A stretch of 20,626 nucleotides of DNA from CAYVMP01 sp964452635 (GCA_964452635.1 CAYVMP010000012.1:1-20626); one strand, 5' to 3'; positions 5,276 through 14,120 are shown, numbered from the stretch's first letter. Program-made: numbers and translations. The notes: a model not told the origin generated them from the sequence alone.

Positions 5276-7964
5276 TTATTTAAATTAATTAATAATTGAT
5301 TCAACATCGCGATTAATTTCTCTGAATCCTCTTTTGATAATATCTTTGGATTCTGTCTCGCTTGCTCTGACAATTTCAATCGGAAAGAGAGAACTTGTTT
5401 GAAAAACTCTATCTTAAGTTTCGCTTTATTTATTTTACCTTTTTTTAGTGCCTGTATGGTAGTGTCTATCTGGATAGTAATCAACAGTCGAGATAGCGGG
5501 CTCAATGTAAGTGTTTCAAGTGTTTTCTTCATGATTTGTAGGTACAGAATCGGATCAAACTCTTTGGTTGGTGCAATGGTGAAATCAGGCACACCGTCAC
5601 CCGTCACATCGAGCTTGAGTTCTGGTTTGCCACTGACTGTATTGAGTGAGTATTCCCCTGAAGTCTGTGGTGTCACAGGAATATCCATGAATGCTGTCGT
5701 GGTGCTCTGTCCAGATGGTAAAACCTTTTCAACTTCAAATGTAAACGTGCCGACTCCTGTACCCTGCAAGGAAACCTTTTTCATATTTTCTTCTGGCAGG
5801 TTGATGTATTTCCCCTCTCCAAATTCAAGATATGAACTGTTTGGAATATCTTTCTGTACATAACAGAAATCTAATGTCTGTGGACACACCTTACCTGTGA
5901 AATTTCCATTTGAATCGTATACACCTATCGACACTGGTGAATGTATTGAGATGCGGAGGCGGTTTGATGTATCAGNNNNNNNNNNNNNNNNNNNNNNNNN
6001 NNNNNNNNNNNNNNNNNNNNNNNNNNNNNNNNNNNNNNNNNNNNNNNNNNNNNNNNNNNNNNNNNNNNNNNNNNNTTCAAATCCACCCACACTTTCTCCC
6101 CACCACCATACTGAGCACTCGGACCAACCACTGTCCGATCACCATTGACCGTAAACACTGGTCGCTCATCGAGCGTACGCTGGCACACACCCACACCCGT
6201 CGATACACATGTCTCGGATGGTTTATACGTAAACCCTGCGACAGTATCAAGTCCCCACCCTGCCACTGTAATGATCCTCAAACCAGATGGTGGCACCCAT
6301 GTGTCTATTTTCCCGTGCAATGCCTCTGCTTGTGCATATATGCTCCGAGAGAGTGTAATTGGTGCGAGAGTATCTTCGAGAGCAGGTGTAGACCTCCCTT
6401 CCGCACCAAATAGAAAGTCGAGATACTCACTGTACGAGTCAATCGTTGCGCCATATCGACTAACGTACGGAGTTGTGACACCAGAAGGCACAAGTGTGTC
6501 AGAAAATGTCACTGGTGCGATATCAACGTGACTGACATACTCGCGAGACGGTAGTAGCCCATATGCTCCGGGCATGTTCCGTGCCAACTCTCTCGCTCGC
6601 ACAGTACTAACAAGGAGTCCTCCAAGCTTCTCCTGATCATAGCCGTGCAATATCGCAGGAATAGCACTCGTAGTTCCAATCTGTGGCACCGCGACGAGCA
6701 TGAGTACATCAACGTGATCAATCAAATCATTTACTCCACCGTCCTTCATCCCCTGCAACTTGACCATAAGTTCCTTAGCAACAAGTCCACCATTACTATG
6801 TGCCACAATAGTCACTTTGTGATTCTTTGACGAATCAACGAGTGCCTGAAGTGTTTCAACGAGCGACACATGCCCGCCATTATTTGTTTTCTGTGGCACA
6901 GTTACCACATCCTCTACACTCATCCGCCAATCATACGGAAACGCTCGCCACTCATGTATTTTCTGATCAGTCACTAACCCATCCATCATCGTCGAAAAAC
7001 TTTTGTAAATATTCTGTCCGAGAAATCCTGCTGGAAGCGGTGTGTTTGTTTCCGAAATAATATCTTTAGTATACACATCGCCTTTCTTACTAGTGCCATC
7101 TGTATTCATATACAAATCCTCCACGTCACTATTGCTATTTGGCTCCCACAGTTGATCTTCACAGTTGATCTGACAGGTCACTCCCTTCTCTGTATACAGT
7201 CGACTTGCTTCCAAACCGGGAATGAAAAGCATATTCGAAAAACAGTCAGTAACACATCCTGTTTCGGGCATACTGACAGTTGTAGATGTACTCATCACCA
7301 CACCAGTCGAACTTGCAATATCCGTGTAAAATGTGTAGTCAGCACCCCCCGGCAAATCTTGATATTCCCACGTGTGATAGAAATCGCCAGTAGTCGTTGC
7401 CTGTACCGTATTTGTATACAAAATATTTTGAGATGATGTCGAAATAGTAAATGTAATATCAGACCCAACATCTGACAGAGAAATATAATCATGAACGGTA
7501 GCACTCTGTGTACTCGTCGATACATCAAACGAACCGATGTGTGTACTGTCGTTGAATGGTGTCGAGACATGTCCGTCATAGTACACATGGAAATGAGCAA
7601 AGAGTTCCAGCCCAAATGGGCTAGTTTTATAAAAATTAAAAACAAGGTGCCCGGGAGATGTTGTTGACTCGCTATATACAGTTACAAAGTCACTGATTCT
7701 TGGAGAAAATAAATCATTACCGATGCCACACGGAAACCCCCCAAATGGACCCGTTGAGAATACATCAATACCATTCAGATACGCCGTGTAATGCATCGCT
7801 CCAAGCGGCAATTGGCTTGCGCACGACGGTATATACAAATCGTCATTTCTAATCGAAATGTCGAGCAGTTTGTCAGCAAAAACCTGACGAAATGGAACAA
7901 CCAAACTACTTAAAAATAGTATTATGCCGAGTAGGTAGAAAAATATTTTTCTATGATGTTCCAC
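5272..7964 (-). CDS. secreted LCAT-like alpha/beta hydrolase, interrupted by assembly gap
   Basis: One gene split by 100 Ns at 5976-6075. It starts with GTG at 7964 and a signal peptide (MEHHRKIFFYLLGIILFLSS...VFA, residues 1-30). Residues 31-240 form a beta-rich region. The hydrolase domain starts near 245 (MLFIPGLEASRL), followed by AFPYDWR (341-347), the nucleophile elbow AHSNGG with Ser390, and NGDRTV with probable catalytic Asp609. This is the order seen in lecithin:cholesterol acyltransferase/PGAP1-like lipases. The catalytic His is expected shortly after and probably lies in the gap. After the gap come a beta domain (HSPVSIGVYDSNGNFTG), a calcium-loop-like LDVTGDGVPDF, and a helical C-terminus. 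The parts are in different frames only because the gap length is arbitrary. Likely an extracellular lipase/acyltransferase; substrate unknown. Confidence 0.85.
5976..6075. other. assembly gap (100 N)
   Basis: Exactly 100 undetermined bases inside the hydrolase gene. A run of exactly 100 is a common placeholder for unknown length. For the two halves to form one open frame the true length must leave remainder 2 on division by 3, so 100 cannot be right if the gene is intact. Confidence 0.98.
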
Positions 7965-7992
7965 TCTTTAGAAATAAGAGGATAATACAAAA

Positions 7993-8020
7993 AGTATACC
8001 ACTGAGAAAAAATATTTAAA
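7993..8020 (-). promoter_or_regulatory. promoter of the hydrolase gene
   Basis: Minus strand: -35 TTTAAA (8020-8015), 16-bp spacer, extended -10 TGG-TATACT (8001-7993). Predicted start is near 7986, giving a leader of about 21 nt before the GTG at 7964. A perfect DnaA-box match, TGTGGATAA (8023-8031), lies directly upstream of the -35. Confidence 0.5.
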
Positions 8021-8031
8021 TATGTGGATAA

Positions 8032-9717
8032 CTAGTCATTCATAAAGAGTCGTGCCAAGCGTATCTTCACATACGTCTGGGTTTTCTTTTTCTTTTGGAG
8101 TGCATAGTACACCGGTGACAGTGGCGCGGGACCGAGCTTCTCAAACACCTCGAGTATGTCATCGAGTTCACTTCGTTTAAACTCCCTTCGTAAATAGTCA
8201 ACATCTGGTGCATCAGCACCGTGCTTTTCTCGTAACTTTTCAATGTGAGTGAGAATCGTATCGGGTGTAACTTTGCGTGTGTCCGCCATTTCTGCGAGTG
8301 ACATTTCCTCCGCAAGTAGTTCCGCCGTCAAATCTTCAGTTGATTTCTTTTGTACTTTTTTCTTTTTGCCTTCCAGAATTTTTACTTTCTTTTTCTCTTC
8401 CGGTTCGATTTTCTGAATGTATTCCGACTGTATTCGCTCAATTTCCGCTCTCGATAGTGCATTCAAATCAGCTACCGCATCCTCCGACATATCCTGAAAT
8501 TCCAAATCACGCTGAAACACTTCCTCATCCACCTGCAGTGCCAAGTCGTTCCACCCCAAAAGTTTCATCCCATCGAGTGATCGGACACGAGAGAGCGCAA
8601 CATACCCCATACCACGTACAAAGGATCTCGAGAGATCAACTTCCATCGCATCGAGAGACATACCCTGACTTTTGTGCACCGTGATCGCCCATGCGAGGCG
8701 CAGAGGAAGTTGAGATATTTCTGCTTTCGTTTTCCCCTCCTCCTCTATCTTCCACGATGACGGCTGAACATGAAATACTTCCCCATTCACCGTACGTACC
8801 ACCGGATCCCCAAAGGAATCAAAATCCTCCACCACTCCGAGGGTACCGTTTACATATCCTCCCTCCATTTGATTTTTAGTAAACATTACTCGTGCACCGA
8901 CTTTGAGTGCAAGTACTTCTGGCGAGAGACAACTTTTCTTCAGTGTCTCAGCGAGCGCACCCTTACCAGTCGTCACCATGTGATAGTTTTTTACACTTCC
9001 ATCAATCAAATCAAGATGTTTAGTATTGATTAGATCAACATCAATGTTGTGTGTAAAAACCTTGGTTGGCACCACACCAGATTCTATCTCCCTATTGAGT
9101 CGACTTCGCAATAATTCCCGAGTTCTGTTCGACACCGTATTCTGACGAATCTCATTGAGTATCGACAGATACGTATTGTCCTTTTGACGATGTTGCTCAG
9201 AGAGATAACAGATAGTGAGACCCGCTCGCTCCCACGACTCGGCTTTGTATGCGAATTGGGACTCAAGCACCTCCCCACGTGTCACCGGTGGAAGCTGAAA
9301 GAAATCACCACAGAGAATCACCTGCATCCCGCCAAATGGCTTTTCACTGCGTTTAAACTGTCTACAAATCCACTCAATGAGATCAAGACGAAAATGATGG
9401 AGCATAGACACCTCATCAATGATAAGCACCTTGGTACGTTCAAACCGTTTGTAGAGGTATGCGCGCTCCATCAAATCTTCGATATCGTAGTCTGTGAGTG
9501 TATCGCGCACACCGAGTCCAGACCACGCATGAATCGTCATACCACCGATATGTGTCGCGGCAATACCTGTCGATGCTGTCACCGCTACGTCCACCGCATG
9601 TGTCTGCAAATACTCAACGTATTTATTTACCACATACGACTTTCCCGATCCAGCAGGACCAGTGAGAAAAACATTCCTACCCATTTTTAAAATATCGAGC
9701 GCTTCCTGTTGAGTCAT
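8032..9717 (-). CDS. Pif1/RecD-like helicase with C-terminal HTH domain
   Basis: A 561-residue superfamily 1B helicase read from the ATG at 9717. A TTG at 9762 would extend it by 15 residues but overlaps the upstream gene and adds no conserved sequence. Motifs: Walker A GPAGSGKS (20-27), TASTGIAA (48-55), Walker B LIIDEVS (98-104), GDFFQLPPV (137-145), EQHRQ (174-178), VHKSQGMSLD (347-356) and GYVALSRVRS (371-380). After a Lys-rich linker (441-458), residues about 460-555 resemble the HTH_40 domain found at the C-terminus of some RecQ/helicase proteins (LAEMADTRKVTPDTILTHIEKL). Predicted 5'-3' DNA helicase in repair or replication, cytoplasmic. It lies 22 bases after the second cohesin gene, so it may be co-transcribed with surface-protein genes. 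Confidence 0.92.
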   Translation of the reverse strand: MTQQEALDILKMGRNVFLTGPAGSGKSYVVNKYVEYLQTHAVDVAVTASTGIAATHIGGMTIHAWSGLGVRDTLTDYDIEDLMERAYLYKRFERTKVLIIDEVSMLHHFRLDLIEWICRQFKRSEKPFGGMQVILCGDFFQLPPVTRGEVLESQFAYKAESWERAGLTICYLSEQHRQKDNTYLSILNEIRQNTVSNRTRELLRSRLNREIESGVVPTKVFTHNIDVDLINTKHLDLIDGSVKNYHMVTTGKGALAETLKKSCLSPEVLALKVGARVMFTKNQMEGGYVNGTLGVVEDFDSFGDPVVRTVNGEVFHVQPSSWKIEEEGKTKAEISQLPLRLAWAITVHKSQGMSLDAMEVDLSRSFVRGMGYVALSRVRSLDGMKLLGWNDLALQVDEEVFQRDLEFQDMSEDAVADLNALSRAEIERIQSEYIQKIEPEEKKKVKILEGKKKKVQKKSTEDLTAELLAEEMSLAEMADTRKVTPDTILTHIEKLREKHGADAPDVDYLRREFKRSELDDILEVFEKLGPAPLSPVYYALQKKKKTQTYVKIRLARLFMND

Positions 9718-9739
9718 ATTGGGTATTCTACCACAGAAC

Positions 9740-11461
9740 CTACTTACCGAGCTCCTTTTCAATATTTTTTACTTTTTTAGTGAGTACTGTTTCTGCGTCG
9801 CTAAAATTTTTCTTGAATTTCTTTATGATTCGCTCCTCATCCGCAGTCAAATCTCGTTTTCGTCGCACCCGTTCAAGTGACTGAACTTCTGCCTCTATAT
9901 CGGCACTGAGCAGTTCAAACGCCTTATGTATTGTCTCGTCTGCATCGTCTATTTGTTGTTTCAGTTTCTTTTTAAAGAGTAGGAATCTGTGCCATGCGTA
10001 CCACATTCCAAACACGAGAAGTATAAGTACGCAGAGACCAAACACAGCGAGTCCGACATATGTAACCACCAAACTTCCAATAACAAAAAGTGGTTTATGG
10101 TTGACCAAAACCTTAACAGGTTCTGTTTCTATACTCTTTGCCTGACGAGTATCAACTGAGTATGCGGTGAGTGTATAGAGTCCCGGATCAATACTATCTG
10201 CAAGTGTTACTCTAAAATCTCCCTGAGCATCTACAGGGGTAGATTTGGTGAATGTTTTTCCGGAACTATTACGAAGAGTGACAACTACCGTACCGAGAGC
10301 AATTGAGGTTCCGTTCACAAGAATCGAATCTCCCGTCGTTATTTCTTCTGAGTAGTATGTGATGTGTGGCACCTCTATTGAACTCACACGAACCTCCTTT
10401 GTGCTCACTACTCTATTGCCCGCACCGTCAACTGCCTCTACGGTTACTTGATACGTTCCCGGATTTTGAGGTGGCAAAACATATGGTTCTGACTTAACAA
10501 GTTTAGGATCAATATATGTAAAATCCTTGTCACCAATCTTGATATTGTAGTGAGCAATACCTGAAAGTGCATCAATCGCATTGAACTGCAATGCAGGTCG
10601 TGGATCGTCACTTGTATCTCCATGTGGCAGTGTGATGGTAAACGGTGTAGGTGGTTTAGTGTCTATTTTTAATCGAAAATGCGCTGTTTTTCCGTATGTT
10701 TGTCCATTTTTGAAACGAACATGTACGTACCATATTCCATCGGCAACATGTGTATATTGCTTTTCTGATATGAGACCGGCATCCTGTGTTGGCACAGTCA
10801 GGGCTTGCTGATCAAAAGCAGTCATCACTCCAGTACTTTGCGATGGTAGTGTCCACGACACACGCACATCATTATTTGAATACCATTTGTCCTGATCAGG
10901 ATGAGTCGAGGAAGTAATGACAGCAACACCAGAAGTATCCACCACTGGCTGAGTAGTATTTTCCGGCACAGATGCTTTTGTTTGATCTTTTGATGAAATA
11001 TTCAGCTGTACACCACGTGCTCCAGTATATATGTCTGTTCCCGCACCATCATTAGCAAGAATACTTCCTGAACTGAAATCAATTTTTGCAACCCCTGCAG
11101 ATTTAACAACAAAATTAATTGTTATAAACTTACCAGCCGATCCAGTAAACCCAGGGTTAAGCACAACCCCTTCAAATTGAACTGTACCAAGTGTATTTGA
11201 AAACGTTGGATCCTCAACCCATAGGCCAGCAACTGATCCTGACTTTGAAACCGACGATACTTGGAGTGTATCAGTAGAGAAAGTTACAACACCCGAGGCT
11301 GCATTCATTGCTTGGTCTGCACTCGATACGAAAACCGTCGCTGACAGTGTGCTTCCCACAGCCGGCGACTGTGATGATGGTGTGATATATAGAGTTGCCG
11401 CATGTGTCGTAACCGGCAGAAGAAAGAGGAAGGAAAAGAAAAATATAAAAAATTTATGCAT
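9740..11461 (-). CDS. membrane-anchored cohesin-domain protein with cytoplasmic coiled coil
   Basis: A 573-residue protein. It has a signal peptide (1-21, MHKFFIFFFSFLFLLPVTTHA), then a cohesin-like domain at about 23-156 (LYITPSSQSPAVGSTLSATVFVSS ... FSTDTLQV ... GVVLNPGFTGSAGKFITINFVVK ... SGSILANDGAG). A linker and two or three Ig-like beta domains follow (190-450; IDALSGIAHYNIKIG and AVDGAGNRVVS are typical). Then a TM helix at about 458-485 and a highly charged, helical, probably coiled-coil tail (490-573). Topology would put the cohesin outside and the tail in the cytoplasm. Cohesins bind dockerins through calcium-dependent pairing; a dockerin protein is encoded two genes upstream. The ATG overlaps the upstream cohesin gene by 8 nt (ATGCATAA). 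Confidence 0.85.
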   Translation of the reverse strand: MHKFFIFFFSFLFLLPVTTHAATLYITPSSQSPAVGSTLSATVFVSSADQAMNAASGVVTFSTDTLQVSSVSKSGSVAGLWVEDPTFSNTLGTVQFEGVVLNPGFTGSAGKFITINFVVKSAGVAKIDFSSGSILANDGAGTDIYTGARGVQLNISSKDQTKASVPENTTQPVVDTSGVAVITSSTHPDQDKWYSNNDVRVSWTLPSQSTGVMTAFDQQALTVPTQDAGLISEKQYTHVADGIWYVHVRFKNGQTYGKTAHFRLKIDTKPPTPFTITLPHGDTSDDPRPALQFNAIDALSGIAHYNIKIGDKDFTYIDPKLVKSEPYVLPPQNPGTYQVTVEAVDGAGNRVVSTKEVRVSSIEVPHITYYSEEITTGDSILVNGTSIALGTVVVTLRNSSGKTFTKSTPVDAQGDFRVTLADSIDPGLYTLTAYSVDTRQAKSIETEPVKVLVNHKPLFVIGSLVVTYVGLAVFGLCVLILLVFGMWYAWHRFLLFKKKLKQQIDDADETIHKAFELLSADIEAEVQSLERVRRKRDLTADEERIIKKFKKNFSDAETVLTKKVKNIEKELGK

Positions 11462-12308
11462 GTTTTCTAAATGAACGAAATAAAATAAAGAGAATCAGTA
11501 CACTTAGTATACCAATAATTATTACAAAGACATGTGGATAATTCGATACTGGAGCAATCAATTCGACACGAACATTTCCAGCACCATCAAAAGCTTTTAC
11601 ATATATTTTTTCTGAACTTTGACCTTTTAACATAAATGGACTCTCTGCACGAACACAGTCATCAACAGAACGCTCGCACACTTCATAGTATGCGATACCG
11701 GTTCCCTTGTCCTGTGTGAGAAAAACAACAAACGGTTTTCCATCAAATATCTGCGGATCCGATACACGATGAGGCACGAACTCCTCCGGAGATGTCGTAT
11801 CGTCGAGCGTGTACACCGCATGTGTAGTACGTTCAGCCAAAACCTTTGAATTAAATATTTTATTTGCAACAGAAACAGCTGTTCCATTTCCATCATGTAA
11901 ATACACCTTAAGATTTTTAAGAGAGAAATCTCCTACTCCAAGATTCTGTGCCTGAATAACAACTTTCATAAGATGTCCCGAATTTCCACTATATCCACCG
12001 GGCACAATACCTGAAAATGAAACAGCGCTCGACGACACAGTCGGATCGGTGACCCACGCAGATACAATCGAATTTGCAGTATATACTTTCTTTATTGTAA
12101 ATATATTAGAAACAGAAAACACCCCCTCAAGTGTATTTATTTTTCTTCCTCCTGTATCTACCAAAACATCAACAGCGAATTCATCTCCACGATGCGGACT
12201 CGTATCAGACACCTGCATGGTAAATGAAAAAGCACTTGTCTGTGACGCACACACAATACAAAACAAAATCAAAATAGAACGTATTTTTTTGAATACTATT
12301 TTTTCCAT
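11454..12308 (-). CDS. membrane-anchored cohesin-domain protein
   Basis: A 284-residue protein from the ATG at 12308, whose A is shared with the TAA of the dockerin gene (TAATG). A TTG at 12320 is possible but less likely. It has a signal peptide (about 1-26), a cohesin-like domain at about 28-155 (FTMQVSDTSPHRGDEFAVDVLVDT ... GIVPGGYSGNSGHLMKVVIQA ... LKVYLHDGNGTAVSV), an Ig-like domain at about 175-250 (GTGIAYYEVCERS ... AFDGAGNV), then a C-terminal TM helix (258-277) and a short basic tail (RSFRKHA). The cohesin region matches that of the next gene in layout (Pro/Ser start, GY/FSG-N-SGK/H motif, DGxG-containing strand) but is well diverged, so the two may have different partners. Confidence 0.82.
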   Translation of the reverse strand: MEKIVFKKIRSILILFCIVCASQTSAFSFTMQVSDTSPHRGDEFAVDVLVDTGGRKINTLEGVFSVSNIFTIKKVYTANSIVSAWVTDPTVSSSAVSFSGIVPGGYSGNSGHLMKVVIQAQNLGVGDFSLKNLKVYLHDGNGTAVSVANKIFNSKVLAERTTHAVYTLDDTTSPEEFVPHRVSDPQIFDGKPFVVFLTQDKGTGIAYYEVCERSVDDCVRAESPFMLKGQSSEKIYVKAFDGAGNVRVELIAPVSNYPHVFVIIIGILSVLILFILFRSFRKHA

Positions 12309-13633
12309 TATCCTGTCCAATTAAACGCCATAATACTGAAATCTATCAAATCGACTTTTCCATCACCGTTTACATCAACACCTGATGATTTAGCCTGCGG
12401 AGTCAATGCTCGTTTATACCAATACGCAGCGATAGAAAAATCAATCAAATTTATTTTTCTGTCACCATTTGCATCTCCCTTAGTAACCAAATTTTTAGTT
12501 GCAGACACATTTGTATTCCCCACACTAAAACTAACTGCTTTACTAAAAGAACTAATTTCTCCATTGAGTGATGTTTTTGATTTCGTTGTGTGTTGTCCTT
12601 TTTCAATGAGAGACGTGTCGAAGTTATACAAATACGCACCATCTTTGTCTGTTTTTGTTTTTACAAAATATTCCTGTTCCGAATTAACCTGAATCGTCAC
12701 ATCCCCACCTGAGACTGACTGACCGAAAATTGCCACAGTATCCCCTTGTTTAACCTGACTTTTATCGACACTGATTGTTGGTGCGAGAAAAATTCCACCG
12801 ACAGTGGTATTCACACCGTTTGTAACTGAAACAGGAAATGTGAGAAGAGATGATCGATTCCCTTGAGAGTCCTCCCCATATACAGAAAAAATATAATTAC
12901 CTGCAGATACCCCCGTTATATTAATAGAAAACTGTGCATCTGCACCGGCAACTGTCGTAGCAGACACCTGAGCATCTTTGAGCAGAGTAATTGTACTTTT
13001 AGGATACGCGCGTCCAGTAAATACTACCCCCGATCCTGATGATGGTGCTGGTCCGCCACCCCCTCCCCCTCCTCCACCACCTCCACCACCCGCACCCCCT
13101 GAACCTCCAGAACTAGCGACAGGGGTTGCAGAAATTTCCCTCGGTGTTGCAAGCGTATTTCCAAACGAATCTTTCACGAGAATAACGAAATAATATGTCG
13201 TACTGTTTGTGAGTCCTGTCACAGTAGAAGATGTTACATTCCCTACATCGGTGTACGAGTATGATCCATGTGATGTTGTTGCTCTGCCAATAGCATAGCT
13301 TGAAGGTGACCAGCCAAGAAAACCATCTGACTGTGTCCATGTCAAAGAGACTTGCGCACTACCAGCAGTTGCAGACACAATTGGAGATGAAATAAATGGA
13401 TAAAATAATGGTCCACTATTTAAACCAAAACTAGTAGATGTAGATGTGCCTACCATTCCATCCACCAACACCCCTATGAGACCAAAACTTGATGACGTTG
13501 AATAGTGAGCAGGCTCGACTGTTGCATCTATAATTTTGTAATCCGTAGATGACAGTTCATCTGCAACACCTCCATGTATAAAAAACATTGTCACACAAAG
13601 AGATATGACAATGTAAAAAATATTTTTTTTCAT
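12308..13633 (-). CDS. secreted FN3/Ig protein with C-terminal type-I-like dockerin
   Basis: A 441-residue protein. It has a signal peptide (1-24), an N-terminal region with repeated S/T-S-F-G-L motifs (30-80), and a fibronectin type III domain at about 83-171. A Gly linker with 13 Gly in a row (182-194) follows, then two Ig-like domains (about 200-275 and 280-372). The dockerin at 386-441 has two calcium loops, GDANGDRKINLIDFSI (386-401) and VDVNGDGKVDLIDFSI (419-434), each followed by a short helix. No TM helix follows the signal peptide, so the protein should be released or held by cohesin binding. Its stop overlaps the start of the first cohesin gene, so adaptor and receptors are probably made together. 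No catalytic domain is visible. Confidence 0.88.
   Translation of the reverse strand: MKKNIFYIVISLCVTMFFIHGGVADELSSTDYKIIDATVEPAHYSTSSSFGLIGVLVDGMVGTSTSTSFGLNSGPLFYPFISSPIVSATAGSAQVSLTWTQSDGFLGWSPSSYAIGRATTSHGSYSYTDVGNVTSSTVTGLTNSTTYYFVILVKDSFGNTLATPREISATPVASSGGSGGAGGGGGGGGGGGGGPAPSSGSGVVFTGRAYPKSTITLLKDAQVSATTVAGADAQFSINITGVSAGNYIFSVYGEDSQGNRSSLLTFPVSVTNGVNTTVGGIFLAPTISVDKSQVKQGDTVAIFGQSVSGGDVTIQVNSEQEYFVKTKTDKDGAYLYNFDTSLIEKGQHTTKSKTSLNGEISSFSKAVSFSVGNTNVSATKNLVTKGDANGDRKINLIDFSIAAYWYKRALTPQAKSSGVDVNGDGKVDLIDFSIMAFNWTG
13052..13090 (-). repeat. polyglycine-coding GGN tract
   Basis: Encodes 13 consecutive Gly in the dockerin protein linker between the FN3 and Ig-like domains. The near-perfect triplet repeat could slip during replication and change linker length in steps of one residue. 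On the opposite strand it creates a proline-rich frame that I reject as a gene. Confidence 0.85.
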
Positions 13634-13658
13634 AGAGAGAAAACAATACTAGAACAAA

Positions 13659-14105
13659 CTAATTTGTTTTGGTTGTAGTTTTCTTTGTAACAGTTTTTGC
13701 AGGCGCTGTTGATGTCGCTACTTGTGCTGGCTGTGACTGAACCTGAGTCTGTTGTGACCCCTCACCGATAACGAGTGGTGCAACCTCAACCAATCTATTT
13801 TGGGTCGGATTAAAAAGAATTGCCTTTCGTGCATTTGCATAAATCAAAACTTTATCCCCAACCTGTGCATGAGCAAAAAATACTTGGTCTTTTAATTTTT
13901 CTGGTTCAGTAATCGTTGCAACAGTTGGCTGTTCAGACGGCAACAGAATAAGTTTACCTACTTGAGCAACAAGCGAGTCTGCCTCCTTTTTTGCAACTAA
14001 CTGAGGATCTCGTGAGGACGCTGATGCTTGAGTGTAGAAATAGAATGCAGAACCTGATGTCCCAATAAGTAACAAAACGAGAAATGGTACGAGAGCGTTT
14101 TTCAT
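13659..14105 (-). CDS. small one-TM protein, paralogue of the adjacent gene
   Basis: A 148-residue protein with an N-terminal TM helix or uncleaved signal (about 5-25). A conserved block follows: QVGKLILLPSEQPTVATI, EPEKLKDQVFFA, QVGDKVLIY, RKAILFNP and RLVEVAPLVI. It ends in a low-complexity Gln/Thr/Lys tail (TVTKKTTTKTN). The block aligns closely with the 126-residue product just upstream. I know this motif set from uncharacterised Patescibacteria proteins; no function is established. Topology suggests a short inner helix and an extracytoplasmic beta domain. It lies 25 bases upstream of the dockerin gene, so co-expression is likely. Confidence 0.82.
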   Translation of the reverse strand: MKNALVPFLVLLLIGTSGSAFYFYTQASASSRDPQLVAKKEADSLVAQVGKLILLPSEQPTVATITEPEKLKDQVFFAHAQVGDKVLIYANARKAILFNPTQNRLVEVAPLVIGEGSQQTQVQSQPAQVATSTAPAKTVTKKTTTKTN

Positions 14106-14120
14106 AAAACTAATTTACGT

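Noticed and set aside
5399..5863. Plus-strand frame of 154 residues
   Set aside because: Lies opposite the hydrolase C-terminal region; composition reflects the antisense of beta-rich secreted protein.
5925..5975. Continuation of the hydrolase frame through the 100 N to a stop at 5925
   Set aside because: The residues after the gap in this frame are not protein-like, while the shifted frame gives a clear beta domain; the gap length is arbitrary.
9184..9690. Plus-strand frame of 168 residues
   Set aside because: Lies opposite the conserved helicase motifs; shadow frame.
9718..9762. TTG start extending the helicase by 15 residues
   Set aside because: Overlaps the cohesin gene and adds non-conserved sequence; the ATG at 9717 starts right at the family N-terminus.
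11533..11541. Perfect DnaA-box match TGTGGATAA
   Set aside because: It is inside coding sequence of the first cohesin gene and not near a promoter; probably chance.
12978..13193. Plus-strand proline-rich open frame
   Set aside because: It is the reverse of the polyglycine-coding tract and FN3 region of the dockerin gene; no start signals and an artificial composition.
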